The notes below the pieces were generated by a model. That model was not told where the DNA came from, did not search any database, and saw only the letters and a list, made by a program, of their open reading frames with translations. A stretch of DNA of 64,000 bases. Origin: Phycisphaerae bacterium (GTDB taxonomy: Bacteria; Planctomycetota; Phycisphaerae; Sedimentisphaerales; UBA12454). Each line of letters starts with the position of its first letter. The first letter of the stretch is position 1. Both the position numbers and the translations under genes were made by a program. The stretch is taken from the NCBI GenBank assembly GCA_041652575.1, contig JBAZHC010000014.1, positions 1-64,000 of the forward strand, read 5' to 3'. Of this stretch, positions 25,464 through 34,241 are shown one piece after another.

Positions 25464-28351
25464 TAACGGATAAAAAACCGGCGTTAAGCGGACTGATGAT
25501 GCTAATTTTCTGGTGGGCGATGGTTCTTTTCGCTCTTCAGGCTTCGACTCACATGGTTGGTGCGGGCGATACCTGGGTCGCTATGGCCTGCGGAAGGCAC
25601 TTCATAAATCACGGCGTTAATACCGTTGAACCTTTCAGCGCCAATTCGCACAAGCCCGGCCCGACAGCAGAGGAAGTAAAAACATGGCCGAAATGGGCAC
25701 AGTGGATTACCGATAAAGTCGGACTCGATACCGTAAAATACTGGCATCCGACAGGATGGGTAAATCAAAACTGGCTGACCCATGTTTTCTTTTACTGGGT
25801 GACGCACGATTCGCCTGTTGCCGATGCTGAAACATTTGACAAGCCCATCGAAGGTCAGAAAATCACCTATGACAGTCTGGTTTACTGGAAATATGCGCTG
25901 TATATCATAACAGTCATAGTGGTTTACTATACCGGCAGGGCGTTGGGTGTAAATCCGGCTCTTTCGGCGACCTTTGCCTGTTTTGCATTATTTATCGGAA
26001 GAACATTTTTTGATATTCGGCCGGCGGGGTTCTCGAATATGCTTACCGCTGTTCTGCTGTTCATATTTGTTTTGGCTGTATATAAAAGTTATCTCTATAT
26101 CTGGCTGATTGTACCGCTGACGGTTCTGTGGTGTAATCTGCACGGCGGGTTTGTATATGTCTTTGTCGTACTTGTGCCGTTTATTGGTCTTCATCTGCTG
26201 ACATTGCTGCCGAAAAAAATATCTTTATGCGTATATTACTCACTCGGCTGGCTGTTTTTATATGCCCTTGCATTAAAATTTCTTGGACACGAAACTATCA
26301 AAACTTATTTGACGATAAAAATCTCTCCACTTAACGATGTATTGTTATTTTTCATCCTGGAGATGATTGTGTTAAGCATATTATCGACATTTATAAAAGA
26401 TATTAAACTATTTATCTTTTATGCAATAATACCTTTGACTGTTTTTATAAGTGTACATGATCTTACTTTAGCATTTCTCGGGTATGAACATGCTGATTTT
26501 TTCAGCTCAGCAGGAGAAGTGCTTTTATTCATTTCTGGGATAAGTTTGCTAAGCATAGTATTGATATTTTCAAAAAACAAGCCAATTATTTTTTACATTC
26601 TTACATCATTACTTATTTTTATCGCCTTATGCGGAAGGTTTTTCCCGCAGGGCATAGAACGCTTTGTAAGATACGACCCTGTTTTCAGGGAATATATCAG
26701 GGACGGCAGGCAGACATTTTTTGTGGTCTTTATCGGCTTTGCGGTTATAGCGATGCTGCTGGGCGCTTTTAAGGAAAGATTAAAAAATATAACTGTCAGG
26801 GGATGGTGGCATACTGTTGCAGCGGCGGTTGTCGCCTTTGTTGCGATGATAATTTTCAATCCTTTTCATCTGACGAACCTGACGCATACTTTTGTCGCTA
26901 CCGTAGGCGACAATGCTAAAACATGGAAGACTGTCAACGAATGGCATCCTGCTTTTGAATGGGGCAACCCGGTAGGCGATGAGATACCGTTTCTCGTTAT
27001 GTATATAATTGCCTGGGTGCTGCTTGCGTTCTGGATGGTTTGTCTGCTGCTGAAACCCCGTGTCATTATTAAAAAAGGCAAAGCTCCGGCGGCTGAATTG
27101 CCCGACAATCAGCAATATGACTGGCCAATGATAGATTTGCCTATGATGTTTATCGCATCTCTTACGATATATATGGCCATAGGTTCCCGCCGGTTTATTC
27201 CGGTCGCGGCAATTGCGGCTTGTCCGTTTATTGCGATGTTTATCGATGCCGGAATTAAAATGATTGCGGCGACGGTGAATTTAAGGAAAACTGGCAGGGC
27301 GGTATTGAGTCCTTTTCCAATGGCGATGCAGAGATATTTTGCCGCTGCCGCCTTTGCGGTAGTTTTATTTCTTACTGTATGGTGGGGATATTGGTACAAG
27401 ACTATTTATCTTGACCCCTGGCCGGACAGTCATTACCTGACCAGTGTTTTTATGAGGATGAGCGCTTCTTATGCAAAGCCTTTCAGAGCCTGTCAGTTCG
27501 TAAGGGACAACAAACTTAAGGGAACCGTTTTTAACTACTGGACCGAAGGCGGTTTTATCGCCTATGGTCAGATTCCAGACCCCAACACAGGTAAAACGCC
27601 TCTCCGGCTTTATATGGACGGCCGCGCTCAGGCTGCGTATAACACTGCCACTTATCATCGCTGGATGTATATAATGGGCGGCGGAGACCCGGTAAGAGCT
27701 GTGGAAAGGGCAGGCAGAAATTTTACCCAATCGGACTACGAAGCTATCGGAGACTGGATTGATAAACAGTTTCAAAAGGAAAATGTATGGGTTGTCTTTA
27801 TGCCTTCTGCCCAGTTTGATTCTGTTTTCATCAGAGGTCTTGCTGTTAATCCGTCATGGCGGCCGGTGTTTATGGATGATGAACAACGCCTCTATGTCGA
27901 CATAAAAACAGAACAGGGACTTAAGCTTTACACCGGCATTTTCAACGGCAATACGAAATTTCCTGACAAGTTCTCCAGACTTTTTACGGTTGGATACAAT
28001 TTACTGCGATTACAGGGCGAAAATGATGTTAATAATACCTGTGAGCTTATTATACAGGCTCTTATGGATAGACCTTCTCCGGCCGCTGTTATTGAACTGT
28101 TGCAGGCTGCTGCCAGATATCCCCAGCTTCGCAGCAGGACAACAGAAGTCTTTAACCGGTACTTCGAGGATTTCATCGAAAAGAAACAAACATATATGAA
28201 ACAGGATGGCTTCCGGGACAGGCTCGTAACGATGATGATGATCGGCGATTATCTTAAGAGGATAAATCCGGCATCGACCGAAAAATATGAGAAATATTAT
28301 GCGGAATTTGTTAACGAGCAGATACGTATTGGCAAGACCTCTCGCTGGTAA
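25448..28351 (+). CDS. Large polytopic membrane protein, GT-C-like, unknown substrate
   Basis: A 967-residue protein with about 14 or more hydrophobic segments, then a soluble C-terminal part from about residue 680. The N-terminus has GAGDTWVAMACGRHFINHGVNTVEPFSAN and WVNQNWLTHVFFYW, a pattern (G-D-T-W...G...P...) of membrane proteins related to lipid-linked-sugar glycosyltransferases; the assignment is tentative. The C-terminal region (VFNYWTEGGFIAYG, LRLYMDGRAQAAYN) is typical of planctomycete homologs. Codons 250-400 (about 26200-26650) are markedly more AT-rich than the rest. The start overlaps the aminotransferase by 16 bp, so coupling is likely. With the following GT2 gene it may act in envelope glycan assembly. 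Confidence 0.7.
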   Translation: MAQELITDKKPALSGLMMLIFWWAMVLFALQASTHMVGAGDTWVAMACGRHFINHGVNTVEPFSANSHKPGPTAEEVKTWPKWAQWITDKVGLDTVKYWHPTGWVNQNWLTHVFFYWVTHDSPVADAETFDKPIEGQKITYDSLVYWKYALYIITVIVVYYTGRALGVNPALSATFACFALFIGRTFFDIRPAGFSNMLTAVLLFIFVLAVYKSYLYIWLIVPLTVLWCNLHGGFVYVFVVLVPFIGLHLLTLLPKKISLCVYYSLGWLFLYALALKFLGHETIKTYLTIKISPLNDVLLFFILEMIVLSILSTFIKDIKLFIFYAIIPLTVFISVHDLTLAFLGYEHADFFSSAGEVLLFISGISLLSIVLIFSKNKPIIFYILTSLLIFIALCGRFFPQGIERFVRYDPVFREYIRDGRQTFFVVFIGFAVIAMLLGAFKERLKNITVRGWWHTVAAAVVAFVAMIIFNPFHLTNLTHTFVATVGDNAKTWKTVNEWHPAFEWGNPVGDEIPFLVMYIIAWVLLAFWMVCLLLKPRVIIKKGKAPAAELPDNQQYDWPMIDLPMMFIASLTIYMAIGSRRFIPVAAIAACPFIAMFIDAGIKMIAATVNLRKTGRAVLSPFPMAMQRYFAAAAFAVVLFLTVWWGYWYKTIYLDPWPDSHYLTSVFMRMSASYAKPFRACQFVRDNKLKGTVFNYWTEGGFIAYGQIPDPNTGKTPLRLYMDGRAQAAYNTATYHRWMYIMGGGDPVRAVERAGRNFTQSDYEAIGDWIDKQFQKENVWVVFMPSAQFDSVFIRGLAVNPSWRPVFMDDEQRLYVDIKTEQGLKLYTGIFNGNTKFPDKFSRLFTVGYNLLRLQGENDVNNTCELIIQALMDRPSPAAVIELLQAAARYPQLRSRTTEVFNRYFEDFIEKKQTYMKQDGFRDRLVTMMMIGDYLKRINPASTEKYEKYYAEFVNEQIRIGKTSRW

Positions 28352-28366
28352 TTTTCAGGAACTTAC

Positions 28367-29077
28367 ATGGATGCAAGTCGCGTTACGTCGTTATCTGTTT
28401 TTTTCCCGTGTTTCAACGAACAGGAGAATGTTGAAAAGACTGTAAAGTCCGCATCGGATGTCCTGTCGCCTTTAAAAATAGATTATGAGATTATTATTGT
28501 AAATGACGGCAGCAGGGATAAAACCGGTCAAATCGCCGACAGGCTGGCGGCGGAAAATAAAAACGTAAAAGTTGTTCATCATCAGACAAATCTCGGTTAC
28601 GGCGCAGCGCTTCAGAGCGGTTTTAAGGCCGCGGCCAAAGAATATGTCTTTTATACGGACGGCGACGGGCAATTCGATATCAAAGAACTGCCTTCGTTAT
28701 TCAAATATACCGCTGATTACGATATCGTAAGCGGTTACCGTATCAGGAGGCAGGACAACCTGATAAGGAAAATAAACGCTTTTTGCTGGACGACGCTTGT
28801 CTGTATATTATTTAAAATGAAAATAAAAGACATAGACGGCGCTTTCAAGCTTTACAAACGCAGTATATTCGACGATATAAAAATGAAAAGCACCGGCGCA
28901 CTGATAAATACGGAAATTTTCGCCCGGGCGAAAAACAAAGGATATAAAATAACCCAGATCGGCGTGCACCATTATCCGAGAACTGCCGGAACGCAAACCG
29001 GTGCGAAACTAAGTGTTATACTAAGAGCATTCAGGGAACTTTTCGTTCTCTACAAGCAGATTAAAGAAGATAAATAA
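28367..29077 (+). CDS. Glycosyltransferase family 2 (polyprenyl-phosphate sugar synthase-like)
   Basis: A 236-residue GT-A enzyme that resembles dolichol/undecaprenyl-phosphate mannosyl- or glucosyltransferases. It has LSVFFPCFNEQENVEKTV at the N-terminus, VNDGSRDKT for UDP/GDP binding, NLGYGAALQSGFKAA, and YTDGDGQFDIKELPSL with the metal-binding D-x-D. There is no C-terminal membrane domain. It is 15 bp after the large membrane protein and overlaps alr by 1 bp, so these genes form one transcription unit. It probably makes the lipid-linked sugar donor for the membrane transferase next to it (inference). Confidence 0.88.
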   Translation: MDASRVTSLSVFFPCFNEQENVEKTVKSASDVLSPLKIDYEIIIVNDGSRDKTGQIADRLAAENKNVKVVHHQTNLGYGAALQSGFKAAAKEYVFYTDGDGQFDIKELPSLFKYTADYDIVSGYRIRRQDNLIRKINAFCWTTLVCILFKMKIKDIDGAFKLYKRSIFDDIKMKSTGALINTEIFARAKNKGYKITQIGVHHYPRTAGTQTGAKLSVILRAFRELFVLYKQIKEDK

Positions 29078-30225
29078 TGCAATTTCAAACAAGCAGCCAG
29101 TTCGTCAGATACGACCAGAAAGTCCATATCTATTCACAGGCGTTATTGAATAACCTTAAAGCCGTCAGGGGCGCGTGCAGGCCCGAAACGAAATTATGCG
29201 CCGTCATCAAGGCCAACGGATACGGACACGGCATCAGGGATATTGTGAATATCCTTAAAAAGGGGAATGTCGATTTCTTTGCGGTCGCCAATGTTTACGA
29301 AGCGGCTTTTATCGCCGATACTGTCGAACAGATAAAAATTCTCATACTTGAGCCTGTTCATACCGCCTACAGCAGCGAGGCCATTCAGCTATGCGCCAGG
29401 AAGGGATTCCACTGTGCCGTTGTCGATACTGAAACGCTGCGATTCGTTCAGGATTGCCTGAAAACCACGTCGGATGTATTGAACGTTCATATAAAAGTCG
29501 AAACCGGCATGGGACGCTGCGGAATAGATGCCGAAAAAGCGGATGAATTGATTAAGCAAATCAGGTCTTTTCCGAATGTTAAACTTGCAGGCGTATATAC
29601 TCATTTTTCCACGGCCGCAGAGAAAAATCTTTCTTATGCCGAGCAGCAGCTTGAAAAATTCAGGAAATTTCTGTCCGGCCAATCCCTGCTTGCCTGTAAA
29701 GATGTTATTATTCACGCCGCCAACAGTGCCGCCATGCTAAATATGCCCGAGGCGCATTTCGATATGGTCCGCTGCGGAATAGCGATTTTCGGCTGGGTGG
29801 AACATCCGGATCTGCTCAAAATAAAACTTACCCCCGCGATGAAATTTGAGATACCGATAGTCCAGCTTAACCATTACAAAAAAGACCAGACCGTCGGCTA
29901 CGGCAGAACGTTCACCGCCTGGCGGGATACAATCGGGGCGATTGTGCCGATAGGCTACGCCGATAATTACTGGCGGCTGTATTCGAACAATGCCGTTATG
30001 AAGGTCGGCGATAATTTTGCTCAGGTCATCGGCAGGGTAAGTATGGATAAAACCATAATTGATGTTACCGATATTCCCAATGTCGCGGTCGGTCAATATG
30101 TAACCGTCATCGACAACGACCCCAAGAGTATGTGCAGCGTATATAGATTAGCTGAAATGGCAGATACGATATGTCACGAAGTTTTGACTTCGCTCCCCGC
30201 AAGGGCGTTAAGAATTATTCACTAA
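29077..30225 (+). CDS. alr: Alanine racemase
   Basis: A 382-residue fold-type III PLP enzyme that converts L-alanine to D-alanine for peptidoglycan. It has the PLP lysine in LCAVIKANGYGHG near residue 45, the domain-closing motif HIKVETGMGRCGI, HAANSAAML, and the catalytic tyrosine in IVPIGYADNYWR near residue 293. Length is standard. The ATG overlaps the stop of the glycosyltransferase (TAATG). The 3' end overlaps the convergent Nudix gene by 18 bp. Its presence fits recent evidence that planctomycetes do contain peptidoglycan. Confidence 0.94.
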   Translation: MQFQTSSQFVRYDQKVHIYSQALLNNLKAVRGACRPETKLCAVIKANGYGHGIRDIVNILKKGNVDFFAVANVYEAAFIADTVEQIKILILEPVHTAYSSEAIQLCARKGFHCAVVDTETLRFVQDCLKTTSDVLNVHIKVETGMGRCGIDAEKADELIKQIRSFPNVKLAGVYTHFSTAAEKNLSYAEQQLEKFRKFLSGQSLLACKDVIIHAANSAAMLNMPEAHFDMVRCGIAIFGWVEHPDLLKIKLTPAMKFEIPIVQLNHYKKDQTVGYGRTFTAWRDTIGAIVPIGYADNYWRLYSNNAVMKVGDNFAQVIGRVSMDKTIIDVTDIPNVAVGQYVTVIDNDPKSMCSVYRLAEMADTICHEVLTSLPARALRIIH

Positions 30226-30666
30226 GTCTTTAAGCTTTTTTATCGCTAAAGCAGCAACATCCTTATGGTCGAATGCCATATTTTCCGGCAGGGCGTCAAT
30301 CTCGAACCATTTCGCTTCGGCAGCGTCATCTCCGCCTTTGATTTCCGTCTTTTTAGTTGTGCCGATAAACGCGACAGTAATATTTCTGCCTCGCGGGTCT
30401 CTGCCGCATCTGCCGAAAGTGTAAAACTGCTCAAGTTTGACTCCCGTTAGCCCTGTTTCCTCGGCAAGCTCTCTTGCGACAGCGATTTCAAGCTCCTCGT
30501 CCATCTCCACAAAGCCGCCCGGAAATGCCCACTGACCCTTAAACGGCTCATTGCCCCGTTTTATCAGCAGTACTTTGGGTTTGCTGCCGCTTACGTCGAA
30601 GACTATGGCATCGACCGTAACCATCGGTCTGGGCCAGTCGTAAATATATTTTCCCTTTTCAGCCAT
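30208..30666 (-). CDS. Nudix hydrolase
   Basis: A 152-residue member of the Nudix family, which cleaves nucleoside diphosphates linked to another moiety. The Nudix box GGFVEMDEELEIAVARELAEETGL fits GX5EX7REUXEEXGU, with glutamates binding the metal. The N-terminal WPRPMVTVDAIVFDV and the FAFPGGFVE-like FPGGFVE block suggest an ADP-ribose- or 8-oxo-type hydrolase, but the substrate is not certain. The gene overlaps the end of alr tail to tail. Confidence 0.9.
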   Translation of the reverse strand: MAEKGKYIYDWPRPMVTVDAIVFDVSGSKPKVLLIKRGNEPFKGQWAFPGGFVEMDEELEIAVARELAEETGLTGVKLEQFYTFGRCGRDPRGRNITVAFIGTTKKTEIKGGDDAAEAKWFEIDALPENMAFDHKDVAALAIKKLKDLVNNS

Positions 30667-30750
30667 ATTCGAATATTAACAAACCGGACGGAAAAAATAC
30701 AAACAAAAAGCCCTTTGATAATAATCGATATTCGATTAAAATACCGCTCA

Positions 30751-31632
30751 ATGAATCCTTGTATGATACCGATAATCGTAAAATTGAAACTGGCCGCCGG
30801 CTGGAAGGGCGTTGCCCTTGAGCAATGGTCCGACTTTGCCTTCGACCCGGAGAAATTAACTCAAAAGCCAGACACGATATTCAAATCGGAAAACGGCAAT
30901 GTTACCGCCTTAAAGCAAATCGAAATCAAAGGCAAAAAGATTTTCTTCGTCGTCAAAAAAAACGTCAGGCGCACCGGCATAAGGGCTCTCGGCGATTTAC
31001 TCAGGGCGCCGAAATCGTTAAGAAATTTCTATCTTGCCGTGATACTGAAACAAAAGAACATCGAGGTCGCCGAACCGGTGGCCGCTTTATGGCATCGAAA
31101 ATATGGAAGCATTTATATAACCGAATATATTCAAAACAGTTTGAATCTTTATGATATTGCGTTTGGCAAAGATAAGGAAATTATTAAAAACTTCTCCGCG
31201 AGAAAAACTGTTATAAGGCAGGTCGCCCAGGTACTTGCGAAACTGAATAAATCTAATTTCTGGCACAGGGACCCGAAAGCCGGTAATTTTATCATATATA
31301 AAGACGGCGGTATTTACAGGGTTAAGCTTATCGACCTTGACGGCATAAAACAGGACTCCGCCGGCCGCCGAGAAAATCATATAAAAACCATTTCTAAACT
31401 TGCCGAGAGCCTGATTCGTTTCAAAGCGGTCAATTTTGCTGACTTGTACAGGGGCTTTTTGATTTACTGTAATACGATGGGTATAGATGATACAGAGACA
31501 AGAGAACTTTTCCGTAAAGTGGCAAAAATAACTGTCGCCGCAAGGCTTTTAACGATAATTTCAGATTCATATAAACTTAAGATTCTTATATATCTCTGTG
31601 TCCTCTGTGAACTCTGTGGCAAAATTAAATGA
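30751..31632 (+). CDS. Kdo/heptose-kinase-like protein (LPS kinase family)
   Basis: About 293 residues. A WaaP/Kdo-kinase-like fold is suggested by the catalytic motif FWHRDPKAGNFIIY near residue 170 and LIDLDGIK 20-25 residues later (HRD and DxD of kinase-like proteins), and by LKQIEIKGKKIFFVVKK with the conserved lysine. It would phosphorylate core lipopolysaccharide sugar and sits directly before a GT9 heptosyltransferase-like gene. The start at MNPCMI is preferred over an ATA-rich extension 12 codons earlier. Its last 13 codons are encoded by a dispersed repeat (31589-31620), so the C-terminus may not be native. Confidence 0.75.
   Translation: MNPCMIPIIVKLKLAAGWKGVALEQWSDFAFDPEKLTQKPDTIFKSENGNVTALKQIEIKGKKIFFVVKKNVRRTGIRALGDLLRAPKSLRNFYLAVILKQKNIEVAEPVAALWHRKYGSIYITEYIQNSLNLYDIAFGKDKEIIKNFSARKTVIRQVAQVLAKLNKSNFWHRDPKAGNFIIYKDGGIYRVKLIDLDGIKQDSAGRRENHIKTISKLAESLIRFKAVNFADLYRGFLIYCNTMGIDDTETRELFRKVAKITVAARLLTIISDSYKLKILIYLCVLCELCGKIK
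31589..31620. repeat. 32-nt dispersed repeat, copy 1 (overlaps the kinase 3' end)
   Basis: The sequence TATATCTCTGTGTCC...TCTGTGGC is identical for all 32 bases to the copy at 32691-32722. Here it is read in frame as the end of the kinase-like protein (...YLCVLCELCGK). Confidence 0.8.
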
Positions 31633-32666
31633 CTGAACAGATTAAAAAAATACTCATAATAAAACCAAGCGCGCTGGGCGATATTGTTATGGCGATGCCC
31701 GCGGCCTGCTGCCTGGCCGAAAATTTCCCTGATGCGCAGATACATTGGTTTGTCAGGCCGGAATATTCGTCAATCCTTGAAAATCATCCGTGTGTCCATA
31801 AAACTGTAATTTTCGACCGCAAAAAATTAGGCAAATGGTGGTACAAACCGGCCGCTTTTGCCGAACTTGTCAGGCTGATAAGGCAGTTAAGAAAAGAAAA
31901 ATACGATATTGTTTTCGATTTTCAGGGCAGGTTCAGAAGCGCGATTTTCGCGTGGTTCAGCGGCTGTAAAAAAAGAATCGGTATGACCCCGACGCAGGAA
32001 ATCACCGGTCTGTTTTATACCAGCCGAATAGCACAGCCACAAAGTTCGCCTCACGTTGTCGATTATTTTCTCGATATGGTCTTCAGTGTGGGCGTGAAAA
32101 AAAGCAAAGTTCATTTTGACTTAAAACCCCAGCCGCAGGCAATAGCTGAAATACAAAAAATCATGGCCGAGCATCGGGTCAATAAAGATAATTATGTTAT
32201 ATTTGTGCCCGGAGCTACGGTTGAAACGAAAAAATGGCCGATAGAGAACTTCGCCGCTCTTGCCGATAATGTTCATAAAAAATATCAGTGTGGCATTGCC
32301 GCCGTTGGCGTTGAGGCCGAACGCCAAACCGCCGAAAAACTTCAGGAACTGACAGATGTTTCTGTGGTCAATCTTGCCGGCAAAACGAATATAAGCCGGC
32401 TTATTGCTCTTCTGGCCGGTGCCAAAATAGTTGTCAGCAATGATACCGGCCCTGCGCATATAGCCGCGGCATTGGGCGTGCCTATGGTTTTGATTTTCGG
32501 CTTTACCAATCCAGCCAGAGTCGGCCCTTACGGCCGGCCGCAAACCGTCGCCGCGATTGACCCCGACAAAAGAGGCAGTGATGTCGAAAGTACCAATCCG
32601 GCTCACGATATAAAAAATGTAACGGTCGAAACTGTTTTCGAACTAATCTGCGGACAATTGGGGTAA
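31629..32666 (+). CDS. Glycosyltransferase family 9 (heptosyltransferase-like)
   Basis: A 345-residue GT-B enzyme resembling lipopolysaccharide heptosyltransferases WaaC/WaaF. ILIIKPSALGDIVMAMPAACCLAENFP opens the N-terminal domain and FVPGATVETKKWPIENFAALAD and VVSNDTGPAHIAAALGVPMVLIFGFTNP mark the ADP-heptose-binding C-terminal domain. It transfers heptose to the inner core. Overlap by 4 bp with the kinase-like gene supports a joint role in lipid-linked outer-membrane glycan synthesis. Product specificity is inferred. Confidence 0.88.
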   Translation: MTEQIKKILIIKPSALGDIVMAMPAACCLAENFPDAQIHWFVRPEYSSILENHPCVHKTVIFDRKKLGKWWYKPAAFAELVRLIRQLRKEKYDIVFDFQGRFRSAIFAWFSGCKKRIGMTPTQEITGLFYTSRIAQPQSSPHVVDYFLDMVFSVGVKKSKVHFDLKPQPQAIAEIQKIMAEHRVNKDNYVIFVPGATVETKKWPIENFAALADNVHKKYQCGIAAVGVEAERQTAEKLQELTDVSVVNLAGKTNISRLIALLAGAKIVVSNDTGPAHIAAALGVPMVLIFGFTNPARVGPYGRPQTVAAIDPDKRGSDVESTNPAHDIKNVTVETVFELICGQLG

Positions 32667-32690
32667 TCATATTAATGTCCATTAAATATT

Positions 32691-32722
32691 TATATCTCTG
32701 TGTCCTCTGTGAACTCTGTGGC
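32691..32722. repeat. 32-nt dispersed repeat, copy 2 (supplies the N-terminus of the next ORF)
   Basis: Exact copy of 31589-31620, here running from upstream of the GTG at 32700 into the beginning of the DUF2062 reading frame. A partial unit (aaatatctctgtggc) follows at about 32732-32746. Confidence 0.8.
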
Positions 32723-33284
32723 TAAAAATAAAAATATCTCTGTGGCAAAAAAAAGAAAACATCCGATGCTGCGTTATCTTGAGTATAAGATTTTGCACAT
32801 AGACGATTCGCCCGCCAAAATCGCTCTCGGTCTTGCCCTTGGTTTGTTTGTCGCATGGACGCCTCTGCTCGGATTGCATATTCTGATAGTTATCGCTTTG
32901 GCAATCCTTTTCCGCGCCAATAAATTCGTGGCCATCACGAGTGTCTGGGTTTCCAATGTCTTTACTTTTGCGATTATCTATTATCCCGCCTATCTCGTCG
33001 GCAGGGCCGTATGCGGCATTTTCCCTAATTACAGGCAGTCGGGCGGTCAGCAGGTTTCGACATCTTTTAATCAGCTCTTTGCTCCGATGAATATGATTTC
33101 TGGTTTTTACACAAAAGCGTACTGGTTGCAATTTTGGGTTCTTCTTAAAAAAATTGGACCGGAATTATGGATTGGCTGTTTCCTTGTCGGTGGTATGACC
33201 GCTGTTATCTCTTATATAATCTGCTATAAACTTATCATGAGTCATCGCGCAAAAAGCCCCCATCGAAGATACAGACATTATTAA
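32700..33284 (+). CDS. DUF2062-domain membrane protein
   Basis: Up to 194 residues. The domain from about residue 23 (MLRYLEYKILHIDDSPAKIALGLALGLFVAWTPLLGLHILIVIALAI) is typical of DUF2062 proteins, with two further membrane helices (SNVFTFAIIYYPAYLVG, ELWIGCFLVGGMTAVISYIICY). Such proteins are of unknown function and often lie next to glycosyltransferases, as here. The first 22 residues come from the 32-nt repeat, so the true start may be the ATG at 32766 with a poor ribosome-binding site. It is therefore uncertain whether the GTG is used. Confidence 0.75.
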   Translation: MSSVNSVAKNKNISVAKKRKHPMLRYLEYKILHIDDSPAKIALGLALGLFVAWTPLLGLHILIVIALAILFRANKFVAITSVWVSNVFTFAIIYYPAYLVGRAVCGIFPNYRQSGGQQVSTSFNQLFAPMNMISGFYTKAYWLQFWVLLKKIGPELWIGCFLVGGMTAVISYIICYKLIMSHRAKSPHRRYRHY

Positions 33285-33367
33285 GCGGCAACGCCGATTA
33301 GTCCGCCTCGAAGCGAAGCGTATATCCCGATGCATCGGGGCTCAATTAAAAATTAAAAACTAAAAAT

Positions 33368-33787
33368 TCAAAACTTTTTTTCCTGTTTCCATTTATGCCC
33401 GCAGTTTTTGCAGGTATATTTTTTAACAGGAAAACTTAACGGCACCCGGAAAAGCACCAGGAACGACAGTAAAAACGCCCAGCGGGAATAATGTTCATAA
33501 CTGACATTGGTACTTTTGCATATCGGGCAGATTATATCGTATTCCTTGTCTTCGTTTGATATTTCCGGCTTGTGTATATTCGCAAGAATTTCCATTGCCT
33601 TTTCTTTATCGGATTCTTTTATGCACAGCTCCACTCCGCCTACCGCGGGTGAATATAAGCCGTAAGTGGCGACAAAATTATCGCCGCCGAGAAAGCATTT
33701 AATCTCTTCCGATTCGAGAGCTATCTTTGCGATTTCCGCCTGCAGATAATCGTCATACCTCGCAATTTTTATTATCTTGTCGTCCAT
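33368..33787 (-). CDS. DUF2007-type protein with zinc ribbon
   Basis: A 139-residue protein. The N-terminus, IKIARYDDYLQAEIAKIALESEEIKCFL...GGVELCIKESDKEKAMEIL, is the DUF2007 'putative signal transducing' fold, a ferredoxin-like domain of unknown role. A CPIC...CKNCGH zinc ribbon with a hydrophobic segment (WAFLLSFLVLFRVPLSF) follows, suggesting membrane association. No operon partner is obvious. Function unknown. Confidence 0.7.
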   Translation of the reverse strand: MDDKIIKIARYDDYLQAEIAKIALESEEIKCFLGGDNFVATYGLYSPAVGGVELCIKESDKEKAMEILANIHKPEISNEDKEYDIICPICKSTNVSYEHYSRWAFLLSFLVLFRVPLSFPVKKYTCKNCGHKWKQEKKF

Positions 33788-33882
33788 ACTGTTAAATTAT
33801 ACCTCTATTATAAAAATATTCCACCAATAATCATTCACAACGTATCAGAGCCCCAAGCGTTAGCGCGGGGTAATTCATAATT

Positions 33883-33916
33883 GGTTAGCCCTGCCATCAC
33901 GATGGCAGGGTTCGTT
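33883..33916 (+). repeat. REP-like hairpin, copy 1
   Basis: GGTTAGCCCTG...GGGTTCGTT: CCCTGCCATC (33889-33898) pairs perfectly with GATGGCAGGG (33901-33910) over a 2-nt centre, flanked by TTAG on the left and TTCGTT on the right. The same layout recurs at 39440-39473 and, on the minus strand, at 41826-41861 and 43541-43575. Confidence 0.7.
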
Positions 33917-34046
33917 GCGAGGAGTGAAACGACGAAGCAATCTTATTTACCCCCAACTTGGAGTTTACCCTCGCGAATGCGGGGGGCGTGATTTCCTTGA
34001 CCAATTCCCCACTCTCTAAAACTCCCAATGCAAAAATCTTAAGTGT

Positions 34047-34082
34047 CTATACTCGTATGCAGTATACTGCATACGAGTATAG
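34047..34082. repeat. Perfect 36-nt palindrome, copy 1
   Basis: The left half is CTATACTCGTATGCAGTA; the right half is its exact reverse complement. Sequence identity with copy 2 (38047-38082) is complete except for one base per arm that changes in a compensated way. It has no T-run and low GC, so it is not a terminator of the usual type. Confidence 0.85.
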
Positions 34083-34131
34083 TGGGAAAAAATAAGAACT
34101 TCAAAGAAGTTGATATTATTGCTTTAAAGCC
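34047..34131. repeat. Inverted repeat arm (left, downstream of ileS)
   Basis: Eighty-five bases beginning with the palindrome and continuing through aaataagaacttcaaag and ttgatattattgctttaaagcc match the reverse complement of 37996-38082 with a handful of substitutions and one indel. Together they bracket ileS. The end of this arm includes one arm of the cloverleaf outer stem (TTGCTTTAA), so this may be a truncated copy of the cloverleaf/palindrome composite. Confidence 0.75.
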
Positions 34132-34156
34132 TGAGCTCTACCTGCCCAGCCGAACT

Positions 34157-34225
34157 TTCTCGTCCTTCCGTCCCTTGCCCTGCATAGCATGTAGTGCGAC
34201 GTAGGGTTAACGAAGGAGGAAGCGA
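34157..34225. repeat. 'ccctgcatagc' repeat, copy 1
   Basis: Positions 34175-34225 match 62210-62260 at 48 of 51 bases, and the similarity extends left through tcgtcc.tccgt. The unit contains TCCT/AGGA-type complementary ends and probably folds back. Confidence 0.7.
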
Positions 34226-34241
34226 AGGCGGGTGGCTAAAA

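Noticed and set aside
34047..34082. 36-nt palindrome read as a Rho-independent terminator
   Set aside because: Low GC, no loop and no T-run. It lies over 200 bp from the ileS stop and is duplicated upstream of the same gene.
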